Source of the DNA: an uncultured SAR86 cluster bacterium
GTDB lineage: Bacteria > Pseudomonadota > Gammaproteobacteria > Magnimaribacterales > D2472
Length of the DNA: 64,000 nucleotides
Reading direction: 5' to 3'
Assembly (NCBI GenBank): GCA_902599315.1
Contig: CACKEY010000003.1
Coordinates: 87,286 to 151,285, forward strand
Position 1 is the stretch's first letter; the number at the start of each line of letters is the position of its first letter. The notes under the pieces are model-generated. The model was not told where the DNA came from. It saw only the letters and a list, made by a program, of their open reading frames with translations, and did no database searches. Positions 9,871-19,156 of this stretch are shown in pieces. The position numbers and the translations under genes were made by a program.

Positions 9871-11115
9871 ATGATTGATGCAAACTTAATAAAAAACAAT
9901 TCTCAGATTGTTATTGAGAATCTAAAATCTAGAAATTATGACTTAGATTATGATTTATATGAAAGTTTAGAATCTGATCGAAAAAAATATCAAACCGAAA
10001 CTGAGGATTTGCAGGCACTGCGTAAAGTCCTTTCGCAGGATTTTGGGTTATTGAAAAAAGAAGGTAAGGATGATCCAAAGCTAAGCAAAAAAATTAAATC
10101 TGTAAACAATGATCTTGAGGTATGCTCAAGTAAATTGAGTGAAGTTCAGCTAGATTTGGAGAATTTATTGTTGGATATACCCAACCTTGTGGATGCATCG
10201 GCTCCAATAGGCCTAAATGAAGAGAATAATGTAAAAATTAGGGAGCATGGAGAGCCAAAAATTTTTAAAGGAAAAAATCATCTAGATATAACATCTATGA
10301 TTGATACAGAATCAGCTAATCTCTTGGCTGGATCTCGTTTTGCAGTCTTAAAAGGAGAGATAGCTAAATTGCAACGAGCTTTAATAGCTTTTATGTTAGA
10401 TAAAGCTTTAGAGCACGGATATGAAGAGCATTACTTACCCTTGGTTGCTAATACAGCATCTTTGACTTCTACGGGTCAGCTGCCAAAATTCTCAGATGAT
10501 TTATTTCAGCTCAGCGATGATTATTATTTAATACCAACTGCTGAAGTACCTTTAACTAATTTATATAGAAACAAGATTTTAGATATTGATAAATTCCCTA
10601 TAAAGTTAACTGCTCACACAAGTTGTTTTAGGTCTGAGGCTGGAAGTTACGGAAAAGATACAAAGGGGTTGATAAGACAACATCAATTTGAAAAAGTTGA
10701 GTTGGTGCAAATTTGTCATCCAGATCATTCATTCACGGCATTAGAGGAGCTTACTTCTCATGCTGAGGCAGTGCTTATTGAGCTTGATCTTCCATATCAA
10801 GTTGTTGAACTATGTTCTGGAGATTTAGGCTTTTCTGCAGCTAAAACTTATGATCTTGAGGTTTGGATTCCAAGCCAAGAATCCTTTAGAGAGATATCTT
10901 CATGCTCAAATTGTTCTGATTTTCAGGCAAGAAGAGCTAAAATGAGATTTAAAGAAAAAGGTAAATCAAAATTCGTTCACACACTCAACGGTTCTGCATT
11001 GGCTGCAGGCAGAGCTCTAATTGCAATTATTGAAAATAATTTTGATCAAAAAAGTAAAATTTCTATCCCAGAAGCCCTTCAAGACTATACAAATTTCTCG
11101 CATATTGAAGTTTGA
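9871..11115 (+). CDS. serS: Seryl-tRNA synthetase
   Basis: 414-residue class II synthetase. The N-terminal coiled-coil arm (residues about 30-105) binds the long variable arm of tRNA-Ser. Motif 2 is visible as FRSEAGSYGKDTKGLIRQHQFEKVEL and motif 3 as GSALAAGRALIAIIEN. Length is slightly below the usual 425-430. It ends the ftsK-lolA-crcB-serS run. Its cognate tRNA-Ser(UGA) is at 27.9 kb. Confidence 0.97.
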   Translation: MIDANLIKNNSQIVIENLKSRNYDLDYDLYESLESDRKKYQTETEDLQALRKVLSQDFGLLKKEGKDDPKLSKKIKSVNNDLEVCSSKLSEVQLDLENLLLDIPNLVDASAPIGLNEENNVKIREHGEPKIFKGKNHLDITSMIDTESANLLAGSRFAVLKGEIAKLQRALIAFMLDKALEHGYEEHYLPLVANTASLTSTGQLPKFSDDLFQLSDDYYLIPTAEVPLTNLYRNKILDIDKFPIKLTAHTSCFRSEAGSYGKDTKGLIRQHQFEKVELVQICHPDHSFTALEELTSHAEAVLIELDLPYQVVELCSGDLGFSAAKTYDLEVWIPSQESFREISSCSNCSDFQARRAKMRFKEKGKSKFVHTLNGSALAAGRALIAIIENNFDQKSKISIPEALQDYTNFSHIEV

Positions 11116-11213
11116 TAAAAATTTACATAATGTTGCAGAATTGTTCCTTTTCATAATCATAAAACAGGTATAGAATTAATCAGTCGTCTTTATTTTAATT
11201 TTTAGAGGAAATT

Positions 11214-14200
11214 ATGAAATCATTACGTAACTTTTTTATGATTGCATCTTTGATTGCGATCCCAGCCTTAGGACAAGAACTTACTTCAGATATTACTGGT
11301 GTAGTTAGTGACTCTTCTGGAACTCCCTTAAGCGGTGCTAGTGTAACTGTAACTTACACACCTACAAATTCAACCTTTTCAAGAACAACAAGTTCAACTG
11401 GAAGGTTTAATGCTGGTGGTTTAAAGCCTGGTGGTCCATATGAAGTAACTGTAAGATCAGGTCAATATAATTCTGAGACTGTATCAGGAATCACTCTCAT
11501 TGTTGGAGATACAAAAAGAATTAATTTTGTCCTAGAAACAATCGATGAGGTGGTGGTAGTTGCATCAGCTGGAACAACTCTTGATACCGGTTATGGTTTT
11601 GGAACTGCATTAACTTCAAAGGATATTGAACAAACTGCTTCAGTACAAAGAGATTTAAAAGATTTTATTAGATTGAACCCGCTCGTTTCTCTCGATGATG
11701 CCGAAGAGAATTACGAGGCTATTTCTATTGCAGGAGCTCATCCTCGAACAAACGATCTGAGGGTAGATGGAGTATCTTTTAATGACGATTTTGGCTTAAA
11801 TGCCAATGGGTATCCCTCTCAAAGAAGTCCAATTTCGCTTAATGCTATTGAACAGCTTGCGGTAAAAGTAGCACCAGCTTCTGTAGAGTATTCTGGTTTT
11901 AGAGGTGGTGTAATTGAAGTTATTACAAAATCAGGAACCAATGAATTTACCGGAGAGGTGTTTAGCTATGATAGAGGAGATTCATTCATGGGTGACGAAT
12001 CAAATGGCGACGTCTATACGTTTGATTTAGATGATACTTCAGAAGGTTTTGCTTTTGGTGGACCAATTATAAAAGATAAGGCTTTCTTTTATGTTACATA
12101 CGAAGAAGCTGAGATTTCAAAACCAATCACACACGGGCCAATAGGCTCAGGTCTTCCTAATAACATCAGAATTACAACCGATGAAGTTGCCAATATTAGA
12201 CAAATTACCCAGGATGTATATGGTTTTGATCCGTTGGGCTATACCAGTTCAAATGTATCCATGCAAGAATTTACAACTGTAAGATTAGATCTTGATTTAA
12301 ATGATGCACATAGATTGACTGTCAACTACAAAGAAGTTGACAGCAGCAAACTTAATGGAGCTAACAACAGCTCAAGCACTATGACTTTTTCTTCTGCAGA
12401 GTATCAAAAGGGTGAAGTAACTGAAACCACTGGCATGCTTTTGGTGTCGAATTGGTCCGATGATTTCATTACAGAATTTAGTTACTCAACCAAAGAACAA
12501 CTTACATCGCAAATGTCTCCAGTAGGTCAGGGGCTTCCTTTTTTTCAAATTAATGATTGCGGTGCACAAGGTATAAGATGTGAATTAGGACCAGATATAT
12601 TTAGATCAGCTAATCAATTAGCCACTGAAACAACTTTCACTAAACTAAAAGGTACTTATTACATGGGTAATCATAAGTTTACCTTTGGGTATGAAAATAA
12701 ATTATGGGATATTTATAATGTATTCATTGAAGCACAGGATGGCGGATATGAATTTGAAGGTATAGCTAATTATCAGGCGCAAATTGCTTCAAGCTTTGAA
12801 CATCAAAATTCAAGAACTCTATCCGAACAAGGCGGCGCTGCTGTGTTTGAGTACTATTTAGATTCTTTTTATATACAAGATGAAATAGATATTTCTGAAA
12901 AACTAAATGTTTTGGTTGGTGTTCGATATGATGAATTCGACTCCGACGACTCACCAGCTGTTAACCAAGGATTTGTAGATACATATGGATTTGCAAATGG
13001 CGGTATCGCTGGAACTAATCTGATTAATTACAGGTTAAGTTTTGATTATGAAATTGATGAGGTCAGCAGATTAAAGGGTTTATTTGGAACTTTTTCTTCT
13101 AAGTTACCTACGGTTTGGATATCAAATGCCTACACCAATGATGGGGTCAGAATTGCTACATACAATCAAGCAAATGCAGCTGCTGGCTGTAACCCTTTAG
13201 TGGGCGTAACAACAACCATGCCTGCTTGTGTTAATGATGCAATTACAAATGCTCCACTTCTTGCAGCTAAAGTTGACTTTATCGCACCAAGTTTTGAATG
13301 GCCTGAGACTCAGACATTCAACCTAACATATGAGAGAGAAATGGGTGACTGGCTACTTACATCTACTTACTTAAACTCTAAGCAAGATGAGGCAAATTAC
13401 AGAATTCTAGATGCTGGTACTGGCATTATAGGAGATAGGGCTTTACCTGCAGTTCTTACCGCACCGGATGGAAGACCAATACTAAGTCAATCTGAGTCGC
13501 AGTTTAAGACCACAAAGTTTGGTTTGTATACTAATAGCGGTGCTCAGCGTGAAGTTTTCTCAGTTCAAATGTCAAGGTTTTTTAATGATGGTGAGGGAGC
13601 ATTCTCTATTGGATATACTCATCAAAATATCGACATGATATGTAGTATGCAATCTTCTACATCGCATTCAAATTATGGAAAATGTCCTGGATCAGATTTC
13701 CAGTATAGACCTGCTTCAAGATCAATCTATGAAACTGAGCATAGACTTTTCGCAACTCTATCATCAACGCATTACTTCTTTGGTCCCGAAAGTCCAACCA
13801 CTTTTAATCTTTTCTTTGAAAGAAAATCTGGCCTACCTGGAACACTAACCTTTGACACTTTTTCAAGCCCAGGCAGATATCAAACTCAAGCATTCGGTCA
13901 TGAGAGAAGAACTAATGATGACAGTGCGCAACTTTTATATATACCCAGTGGTGTAGATGATCCTTTGGTTTGTTTCGTTTCTTGTACATCTCCTGATCTT
14001 GCAGTAGCTGGTGAGATTTTAGATCTACTCTACAACACTTATGGTCTCGCTAATTATGCAGGTCAAATTGTTCCTCCTGGAGCATTTGAATTCCCATATC
14101 AAACTACATTGGATCTTAAAATCACGCAGGTTCTTCCTGGATTTAGAGATGATGATGAGTTTGTTATCTCACTGGGAATCGAAAATTTACTCAACTTAAT

Positions 14201-14423
14201 TGATGATAATGAGGGTGAGATTTTCTACGGTGATTTCACGGGTAAAATTCCAGTCTTAGATTTTCAACTGACATCAGATCTATCTAGGTACATTTATGGA
14301 AACAGCAGAGGAGCTGATTATGCATTTAGATATAATCCAAATGATCCTTTTGATTTGAGCAAATCTGCAGTGAATAGTATTTGGAGAGCTCAATTAGGAT
14401 TCACTTATAGATTTTCGCTATAA
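11214..14423 (+). CDS. TonB-dependent receptor with N-terminal carboxypeptidase-regulatory-like domain (Oar-like)
   Basis: 1069-residue outer-membrane receptor. Order of parts: signal peptide (to AIPALGQ), a CarboxypepD_reg beta-sandwich (residues about 24-112, DITGVVSDSSGTPLSGASVTVTY), a TonB-box-like IDEVVVVAS, the plug (about 130-240, with IAGAHPRTNDLRVDGVSFND), then a long barrel ending in the aromatic TYRFSL. Such receptors import large or scarce substrates using energy from TonB. Cysteine pairs in extracellular loops suggest disulfides. It is monocistronic: AGAGGAA precedes the ATG and a strong terminator follows. Substrate cannot be read from the sequence. Confidence 0.9.
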   Translation: MKSLRNFFMIASLIAIPALGQELTSDITGVVSDSSGTPLSGASVTVTYTPTNSTFSRTTSSTGRFNAGGLKPGGPYEVTVRSGQYNSETVSGITLIVGDTKRINFVLETIDEVVVVASAGTTLDTGYGFGTALTSKDIEQTASVQRDLKDFIRLNPLVSLDDAEENYEAISIAGAHPRTNDLRVDGVSFNDDFGLNANGYPSQRSPISLNAIEQLAVKVAPASVEYSGFRGGVIEVITKSGTNEFTGEVFSYDRGDSFMGDESNGDVYTFDLDDTSEGFAFGGPIIKDKAFFYVTYEEAEISKPITHGPIGSGLPNNIRITTDEVANIRQITQDVYGFDPLGYTSSNVSMQEFTTVRLDLDLNDAHRLTVNYKEVDSSKLNGANNSSSTMTFSSAEYQKGEVTETTGMLLVSNWSDDFITEFSYSTKEQLTSQMSPVGQGLPFFQINDCGAQGIRCELGPDIFRSANQLATETTFTKLKGTYYMGNHKFTFGYENKLWDIYNVFIEAQDGGYEFEGIANYQAQIASSFEHQNSRTLSEQGGAAVFEYYLDSFYIQDEIDISEKLNVLVGVRYDEFDSDDSPAVNQGFVDTYGFANGGIAGTNLINYRLSFDYEIDEVSRLKGLFGTFSSKLPTVWISNAYTNDGVRIATYNQANAAAGCNPLVGVTTTMPACVNDAITNAPLLAAKVDFIAPSFEWPETQTFNLTYEREMGDWLLTSTYLNSKQDEANYRILDAGTGIIGDRALPAVLTAPDGRPILSQSESQFKTTKFGLYTNSGAQREVFSVQMSRFFNDGEGAFSIGYTHQNIDMICSMQSSTSHSNYGKCPGSDFQYRPASRSIYETEHRLFATLSSTHYFFGPESPTTFNLFFERKSGLPGTLTFDTFSSPGRYQTQAFGHERRTNDDSAQLLYIPSGVDDPLVCFVSCTSPDLAVAGEILDLLYNTYGLANYAGQIVPPGAFEFPYQTTLDLKITQVLPGFRDDDEFVISLGIENLLNLIDDNEGEIFYGDFTGKIPVLDFQLTSDLSRYIYGNSRGADYAFRYNPNDPFDLSKSAVNSIWRAQLGFTYRFSL

Positions 14424-14440
14424 GTTTGTTTATACAATAA

Positions 14441-14471
14441 AAAAAGGGCGGTTATACCGCCTTTTTTTTTG
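14441..14471 (+). terminator. Rho-independent terminator after the TonB receptor
   Basis: GGCGGT and ACCGCC pair around a TAT loop, flanked by A-rich sequence before and ten T after. It is 18 bp past the receptor stop and just before the oxygenase gene. Confidence 0.92.
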
Positions 14472-14485
14472 TTAAAATAATTTTA

Positions 14486-15391
14486 ATGTCATTTAATTCA
14501 ATTCCAGTCTTTTCAATGCCAGACATTGAAAATCGAAATCAAGAGACCATTGATAGTCTTTATGAGGCGCTAACTACCCACGGATTTTTCACAATAACAG
14601 ATCATGGCATTAAGGATGAGGTTTTAGCTTCTAGCTATAAAGTAAGTAAAGAATTTTTTGATCTTTCTGAAGATATAAAAAATAACTATGCTCACCCTGA
14701 AGTAGCAGGCGCAAGGGGATACACGCCATTTGGAAAAGAAACAGCTGTTGGTGAAAAAACTCCTGATTTAAAAGAATTTTGGCATCATGGCCCAGTCATT
14801 GATGAATCGTTTGATGATAGAGTTCCTAAAAACATATTTGTTTCCGAGCTTGCAGATTTTAATGGCCAATTTGATCTGCTATTCAATCAACTTAATATGC
14901 TTGGAATAAAGGTTTTAAGCGCTATAGCAGTTATCCTAGGCAAGGATCCAGATTTTTTTAATAACTGGGCTTTAAAAGGTAACTCAATATTAAGATTAAT
15001 TCATTATCCACCTATTAATGATAATACAAACATCATGCGAGCAAGAGCTCATGCGGATATAAATTTAATCACTTTATTAGTTGGTGCTGAGGAGTCTGGC
15101 CTTGAAGTTCAACACCCCTCTGGTGGATGGATACCAATTCAGGCAAGGAGTAAATCAATAGTTTGCAATATTGGAGATATGATGCAGTTAGTTACACGTT
15201 CTAAACTAAAAAGCACTAGCCATCGTGTTGTTGATCACAATATTGATAAATCTTCGTCCCGTTATAGCATGCCTTTCTTTCTCCATCCTTCACCTGATAT
15301 AGAACTGTGTTCCATCGTTGATGATTCACCTGAGTCTATAAGCGCTCATGACTTCCTAGAGGAGAGACTCAGAGCAATTAAGCTATACTAA
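14486..15391 (+). CDS. 2-oxoglutarate/Fe(II) dioxygenase, isopenicillin-N-synthase family
   Basis: 301-residue non-haem iron oxygenase. The N-terminal DIOX_N part includes FFTITDHGI, and the double-stranded beta-helix carries the iron triad H189-x-D191 (RAHADINLITLL) and H246 (TSHRVV), with Arg259 in SRYSMPFFLHP to bind 2-oxoglutarate. The family hydroxylates or desaturates small molecules; thymine 7-hydroxylase is one member. The start is 15 bp beyond the terminator hairpin. It is followed 3 bp later by a NupC-type transporter, so the two are probably cotranscribed. A nucleoside or base substrate is only a guess from that neighbour. Confidence 0.88.
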   Translation: MSFNSIPVFSMPDIENRNQETIDSLYEALTTHGFFTITDHGIKDEVLASSYKVSKEFFDLSEDIKNNYAHPEVAGARGYTPFGKETAVGEKTPDLKEFWHHGPVIDESFDDRVPKNIFVSELADFNGQFDLLFNQLNMLGIKVLSAIAVILGKDPDFFNNWALKGNSILRLIHYPPINDNTNIMRARAHADINLITLLVGAEESGLEVQHPSGGWIPIQARSKSIVCNIGDMMQLVTRSKLKSTSHRVVDHNIDKSSSRYSMPFFLHPSPDIELCSIVDDSPESISAHDFLEERLRAIKLY

Positions 15392-15394
15392 ATC

Positions 15395-16660
15395 ATGACA
15401 ATAATATCGATAATTCAAATTGTTATTGGTTTTATAGGTCTTGTTTTGATTGCCATACCTTTTTCACAAAACATAAGATCAATTAACTATAAACATATTC
15501 TTGCTGCGATATTTCTTCAAATTGTTTTAGCTTTTGCTCTTCTAAAGATACCTTTCATTGTTCAAATTTTTGCATATCTTTCTGAGGGTGTTACTGCATT
15601 GCAGTTAGCTACTCAGGAGGGAGCTGAATTTGTATTTGGCTATCTTAGCAATGGCTCATTGTCTCCGTTTGAAAAATCTGGACAAGGAAATGCAATGATA
15701 TTTGCATTCCAAATTTTACCTTTGATCATTGTAATATCTAGTCTTTCCGCATTGCTTTGGTTTTGGAATATATTGCCACTAATTATTCGGTCAATATCCA
15801 AAATATTTGAAAAATTGTTTAATATTGGCGGCCCCATTGGATTGGGAGCAACTGCAAATATCATTATGGGTCAAGTTGAAGCACCCCTTCTTGTAAGACC
15901 ATATTTATCTAGGATGAGCGAGAAAGAATTATTAATTTTGATGACTGCAGGTATGTCCACTGTATCTGGATCTATCATGATTGCGTTAGTATCAATGCTA
16001 TATCCTCAATTTCCAGATATAAATCTAATTCAGCATCTAGTTTCAGCCTCAATTTTATCTATACCAGCAGCAATAATGTATGCCAATATTATGATCCCGT
16101 CTTCAAAGATAACTAATTTTGACGGAAGCTCTGTGCCTAAGGTTTATGACAGTTCTATGGATGCAATTACTAGGGGTACAAGGGATGGTCTTGAAATTTG
16201 TTTGAATGTTGCAGCTATATTAATTGCTTTCATTGCCCTTGTTTCGTTACTTAACTCAATTCTTGGGATTGCAGGAAACTGGATCGGACTTAATGATTTA
16301 TCTCTACAATTAATTTTAGGCTATATTTTCTTTCCGATTGTTTGGTTGATGGGGGTGCCTACATCAGAAGCATTGGTAGGAGCTGAATTATTGGGTTTAA
16401 AAACTGCTCTTAATGAATTTGTAGCTTATGGCGCACTTGCAAATATTGAACCAGATTTATTGTCTGATAAATCAAAACTTATTATTCTTTATGGCTTATG
16501 TGGGTTTGCTAATTTTTCTTCGGTTGGAATCCTTGTAACTGGAATTAGTGCAATGGCACCTGAAAGAAAAAATGATTTAATTAAAGTATCTTTGAAAGCT
16601 CTTATTGGAGCAACTCTTGCATCATGTATGACTGGATTAGTCATAGGCTTACTAATTTAG
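15395..16660 (+). CDS. nupC: NupC-family concentrative nucleoside transporter
   Basis: 421-residue inner-membrane CNT symporter. Family hallmarks are GQVEAPLLVRPYL in the core, MTAGMSTVSGSIMIALVSML, and the C-terminal half with GVPTSEALVGAELLGLKTALNEFVAY and LCGFANFSSVGILVTG. Eight or more membrane helices are apparent. It imports nucleosides with H+ or Na+. It starts 3 bp after the 2OG oxygenase and its end overlaps the converging tspO end by nine bases. Confidence 0.92.
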   Translation: MTIISIIQIVIGFIGLVLIAIPFSQNIRSINYKHILAAIFLQIVLAFALLKIPFIVQIFAYLSEGVTALQLATQEGAEFVFGYLSNGSLSPFEKSGQGNAMIFAFQILPLIIVISSLSALLWFWNILPLIIRSISKIFEKLFNIGGPIGLGATANIIMGQVEAPLLVRPYLSRMSEKELLILMTAGMSTVSGSIMIALVSMLYPQFPDINLIQHLVSASILSIPAAIMYANIMIPSSKITNFDGSSVPKVYDSSMDAITRGTRDGLEICLNVAAILIAFIALVSLLNSILGIAGNWIGLNDLSLQLILGYIFFPIVWLMGVPTSEALVGAELLGLKTALNEFVAYGALANIEPDLLSDKSKLIILYGLCGFANFSSVGILVTGISAMAPERKNDLIKVSLKALIGATLASCMTGLVIGLLI

Positions 16661-17083
16661 CCATATAATCGACGCATTTAAAAAAGCTGCGAAAATTAGC
16701 CATAAAAAATAAGGTAGATACAGATAAAATAAAACACTAGATTGATTTTTTATAATATTTAATATTCTATGGTTTAAATAAATCAGAATACCTATATCGA
16801 CAAATGCTATTACAGGAGCTTGAAAAAAAAAGAATATCCAAGACCAAGCTGCATTAAGTATTAATTGAAAAATAAAGATAGAACTAATTTTATCTGCAAC
16901 TCTAAAAGAAACAAAAGCCATCATTATGTATAGAATTGGCCAAACAATTCCAAAAACATAACTTGGTGGATTCAATGGACTTTTAATCAGTTCTGTATAC
17001 CAATCATCAGAACCTATATAAGTATTTGCAAGGGATCCTATAACTGATGTTAGGACAACCATAATTGGCAGAATATATTTCAT
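16652..17083 (-). CDS. tspO: TspO/MBR family tryptophan-rich sensory protein
   Basis: Five-helix membrane protein that binds porphyrins, cholesterol-like ligands or haem-degradation products. The hallmark SPLNPPSYVFGIVWPILYIMMAF is present, with WSWIFFFFQAP later. The track extends the frame to 17134, but those 17 residues lie inside the upstream ketosynthase gene; the Met at 17083 begins MKYILPIMVVLTS, gives the usual length (143 residues) and sits 4 bp past the ketosynthase stop. It is probably cotranscribed with that gene. Role in this organism is unknown. Confidence 0.88.
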   Translation of the reverse strand: MKYILPIMVVLTSVIGSLANTYIGSDDWYTELIKSPLNPPSYVFGIVWPILYIMMAFVSFRVADKISSIFIFQLILNAAWSWIFFFFQAPVIAFVDIGILIYLNHRILNIIKNQSSVLFYLYLPYFLWLIFAAFLNASIIWLN

Positions 17084-17087
17084 TTTC

Positions 17088-18200
17088 TCAGGCTTTTTCA
17101 AGCAATATTGAGCAAATTGAATATCCAGCTCCAAAAGAGCAAATAATCCCTTTTTGACCTTCCTCTAATTGATTGTATTTATGAAAAGCTATTATCGACC
17201 CTGCGGAACTTGTATTTGCATATTCATCAAGAACAATTGGGGCTCGATCAGAAGCAAAATCATCACCCAACAACTTTTTAATTACATAGGCATTCATATT
17301 AATGTTTGCTTGATGGAGCCAATACCTCTCTATATCTTGTGGTGATAGATTTTGCTCATTGAGTTGATCTAAAATTAGCGAGGATACAAATGGCATTACC
17401 TCTTTAAATACACGTCTTCCATTTTGAAAGAAAAGTTGTTCTGATTCAGAATAATCTTTATCTTCAATAGTATTCATATAACCAAAATTATTTCTTATAT
17501 TGTTTGAAAATGAAGTTTTAAGTTTTGTATCAATAATCTTGAATTTATTTTCTGCTTTAGAAGCCTTTTCAATAACAACTGCTGTGCAAACATCTCCAAA
17601 TATAAAATGTCCGTCTCTATTTTTAAAATTGTTATGCCCAGAAGTTATTTCAGGACTAATTACAAGAATTTTTGACGATTTTCCAGCTTTTATCTCAGCA
17701 TAAGCATTGCTAATTCCGAAAGTAGAGGCTGAGCAGCCAACCATCATATCGTAAGCAAAGCCTTCGATGCCTAATTCATTTTGAACTTCAATAGCAACCG
17801 CAGGATATGCTCTTTGAAGGTTCGCAGCAGAAACAATCACGCAATCGATGTCAGCAGCATTTAAATTTGCATCTTTTAATGCTTGCTTAGCAGCTTTTAC
17901 ACATACTTCTGCTGAAAATGATAATTCGTCATCAGTTCTTGCTTTAATTAAAGGCTTCATTCGTTGCGGATTTAACAGAGAATCCTTTTCAATGACATAT
18001 CTACTTTTTATGCCTGATGCCTTAACAATAAACTCACTGGATGAGTGCTCTAAGGGAATAATAGATCCATTTTCAATCTGATCTGCATTTTCTGCATTAA
18101 ATAAGTCAACGTATTTATTGAATGATTCTACTAGTTCATCATTAGATATTTTATGAGGAGGAGTCCAAACTCCAGTTCCTGAAATATATATATCTTCCAT
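17088..18200 (-). CDS. Beta-ketoacyl-ACP synthase III-like condensing enzyme (possibly StlD/DarB group)
   Basis: 370-residue thiolase-fold enzyme. The catalytic triad of KAS III is in place: Cys156 (MMVGCSAST), His296 (WLHQANINMN) and Asn329 (DEYANTSSAGS), plus the C-terminal SFGAGYSICSILLEKA. The elongated N-terminus (residues 20-90) and the WLHQANINMN ... LDEYANTSSAG wording resemble the StlD/DarB ketosynthases of stilbene and dialkylresorcinol synthesis more than housekeeping FabH. No cyclase/aromatase or ACP gene is nearby, so the product is unknown. It is divergent from the alpha/beta hydrolase. Confidence 0.83.
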   Translation of the reverse strand: MEDIYISGTGVWTPPHKISNDELVESFNKYVDLFNAENADQIENGSIIPLEHSSSEFIVKASGIKSRYVIEKDSLLNPQRMKPLIKARTDDELSFSAEVCVKAAKQALKDANLNAADIDCVIVSAANLQRAYPAVAIEVQNELGIEGFAYDMMVGCSASTFGISNAYAEIKAGKSSKILVISPEITSGHNNFKNRDGHFIFGDVCTAVVIEKASKAENKFKIIDTKLKTSFSNNIRNNFGYMNTIEDKDYSESEQLFFQNGRRVFKEVMPFVSSLILDQLNEQNLSPQDIERYWLHQANINMNAYVIKKLLGDDFASDRAPIVLDEYANTSSAGSIIAFHKYNQLEEGQKGIICSFGAGYSICSILLEKA

Positions 18201-18217
18201 ATCTTTCCCCTTGTTAC

Positions 18218-19156
18218 ATGTTATTTTATAGTCTTATGGAGAAAATACCATTAGATACAATATCGGGATCAAATCACTTATTTGATCTTTATCATTCAAC
18301 TGCTGCTGATGTTATCGGCTTAATTCAAATATCTCATGGCATGGCAGAGCATAAGAGGAGATACATAGATTTTATAAATTTTTTTAACGCATATGGCTAT
18401 CACGTAGTTATATATGATCACAGAGGTCATGGTGATAGGATTATTGATAAAAAGATTGGATTTTTTGATAATGCTAATGGGTGGGAATTAGTTGTTATGG
18501 ATTTGATTACAGTTCACGAAGAAACTAATAAACTTTTCCCTAAAATTCCAAAAATTTTATTAGGTCATAGCATGGGCTCTTGGATAGGTTTAGCAGCTAT
18601 GCAAAAAAAGTCTTCTTTTGATGCAGCTTTGATATCTGGATCAAGCTATCCAAACACGATCCAGACCGCATTACAAAAAATATTTTTAAACTTTGAAACA
18701 TTAAGGCTTGGAAAAGATGGCTATAGTAAATTTTTACATAAAATTATATTTGGAGGTTTTAATTCAAAATTTAGAGATGTAGAAACTCCTAATGACTGGC
18801 TTACCGGAGACAGAATGAGCGTGGATAATTATACAAAAGATCCACTTTGTGGCTTTGTTGTCTCAAATCAACTATGGACTGATGTTATCTATGGAATAGA
18901 GGAGGTTTTTAAGAAAAAAAATTTGAAATTATTAGATAAAGAAATTCCTTTACTAGTTTTTTCTGGCACTAAGGATCCTGTTAGTAATATGGGTAAGGGC
19001 GCAGTAAAATTGCATGAATGTTTAAAAAATTTTAAATGCAATTCAGAGCTTTATCTAATTGAAGGAGCTAGACATGAAACTCTTAATGAAACTGATAAGA
19101 TGAAAACTTATAATTACATCCTAGATTTTTTAATGAACAGACTTCATGGAAGATGA
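18218..19156 (+). CDS. Alpha/beta hydrolase, lysophospholipase (Hydrolase_4) type
   Basis: 312-residue cytosolic hydrolase. The nucleophile is in LLGHSMGSWIG, an oxyanion-region ISHGMAEHKRRY and YDHRGHGD lie in the N-terminal third, and the acid and histidine follow in VFSGTKDPVSNMG and EGARHETLNE. This is the monoacylglycerol lipase/lysophospholipase pattern. A second Met at 18236 (MEKIPLD) is an equally likely start because the first six residues look like leader sequence. It overlaps the next SDR gene by four bases. Confidence 0.88.
   Translation: MLFYSLMEKIPLDTISGSNHLFDLYHSTAADVIGLIQISHGMAEHKRRYIDFINFFNAYGYHVVIYDHRGHGDRIIDKKIGFFDNANGWELVVMDLITVHEETNKLFPKIPKILLGHSMGSWIGLAAMQKKSSFDAALISGSSYPNTIQTALQKIFLNFETLRLGKDGYSKFLHKIIFGGFNSKFRDVETPNDWLTGDRMSVDNYTKDPLCGFVVSNQLWTDVIYGIEEVFKKKNLKLLDKEIPLLVFSGTKDPVSNMGKGAVKLHECLKNFKCNSELYLIEGARHETLNETDKMKTYNYILDFLMNRLHGR

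Noticed and set aside
17084-17134. N-terminal extension of TspO in the ORF track
   Set aside because: It is the ketosynthase C-terminus read in another frame; the Met at 17083 fits the family start.
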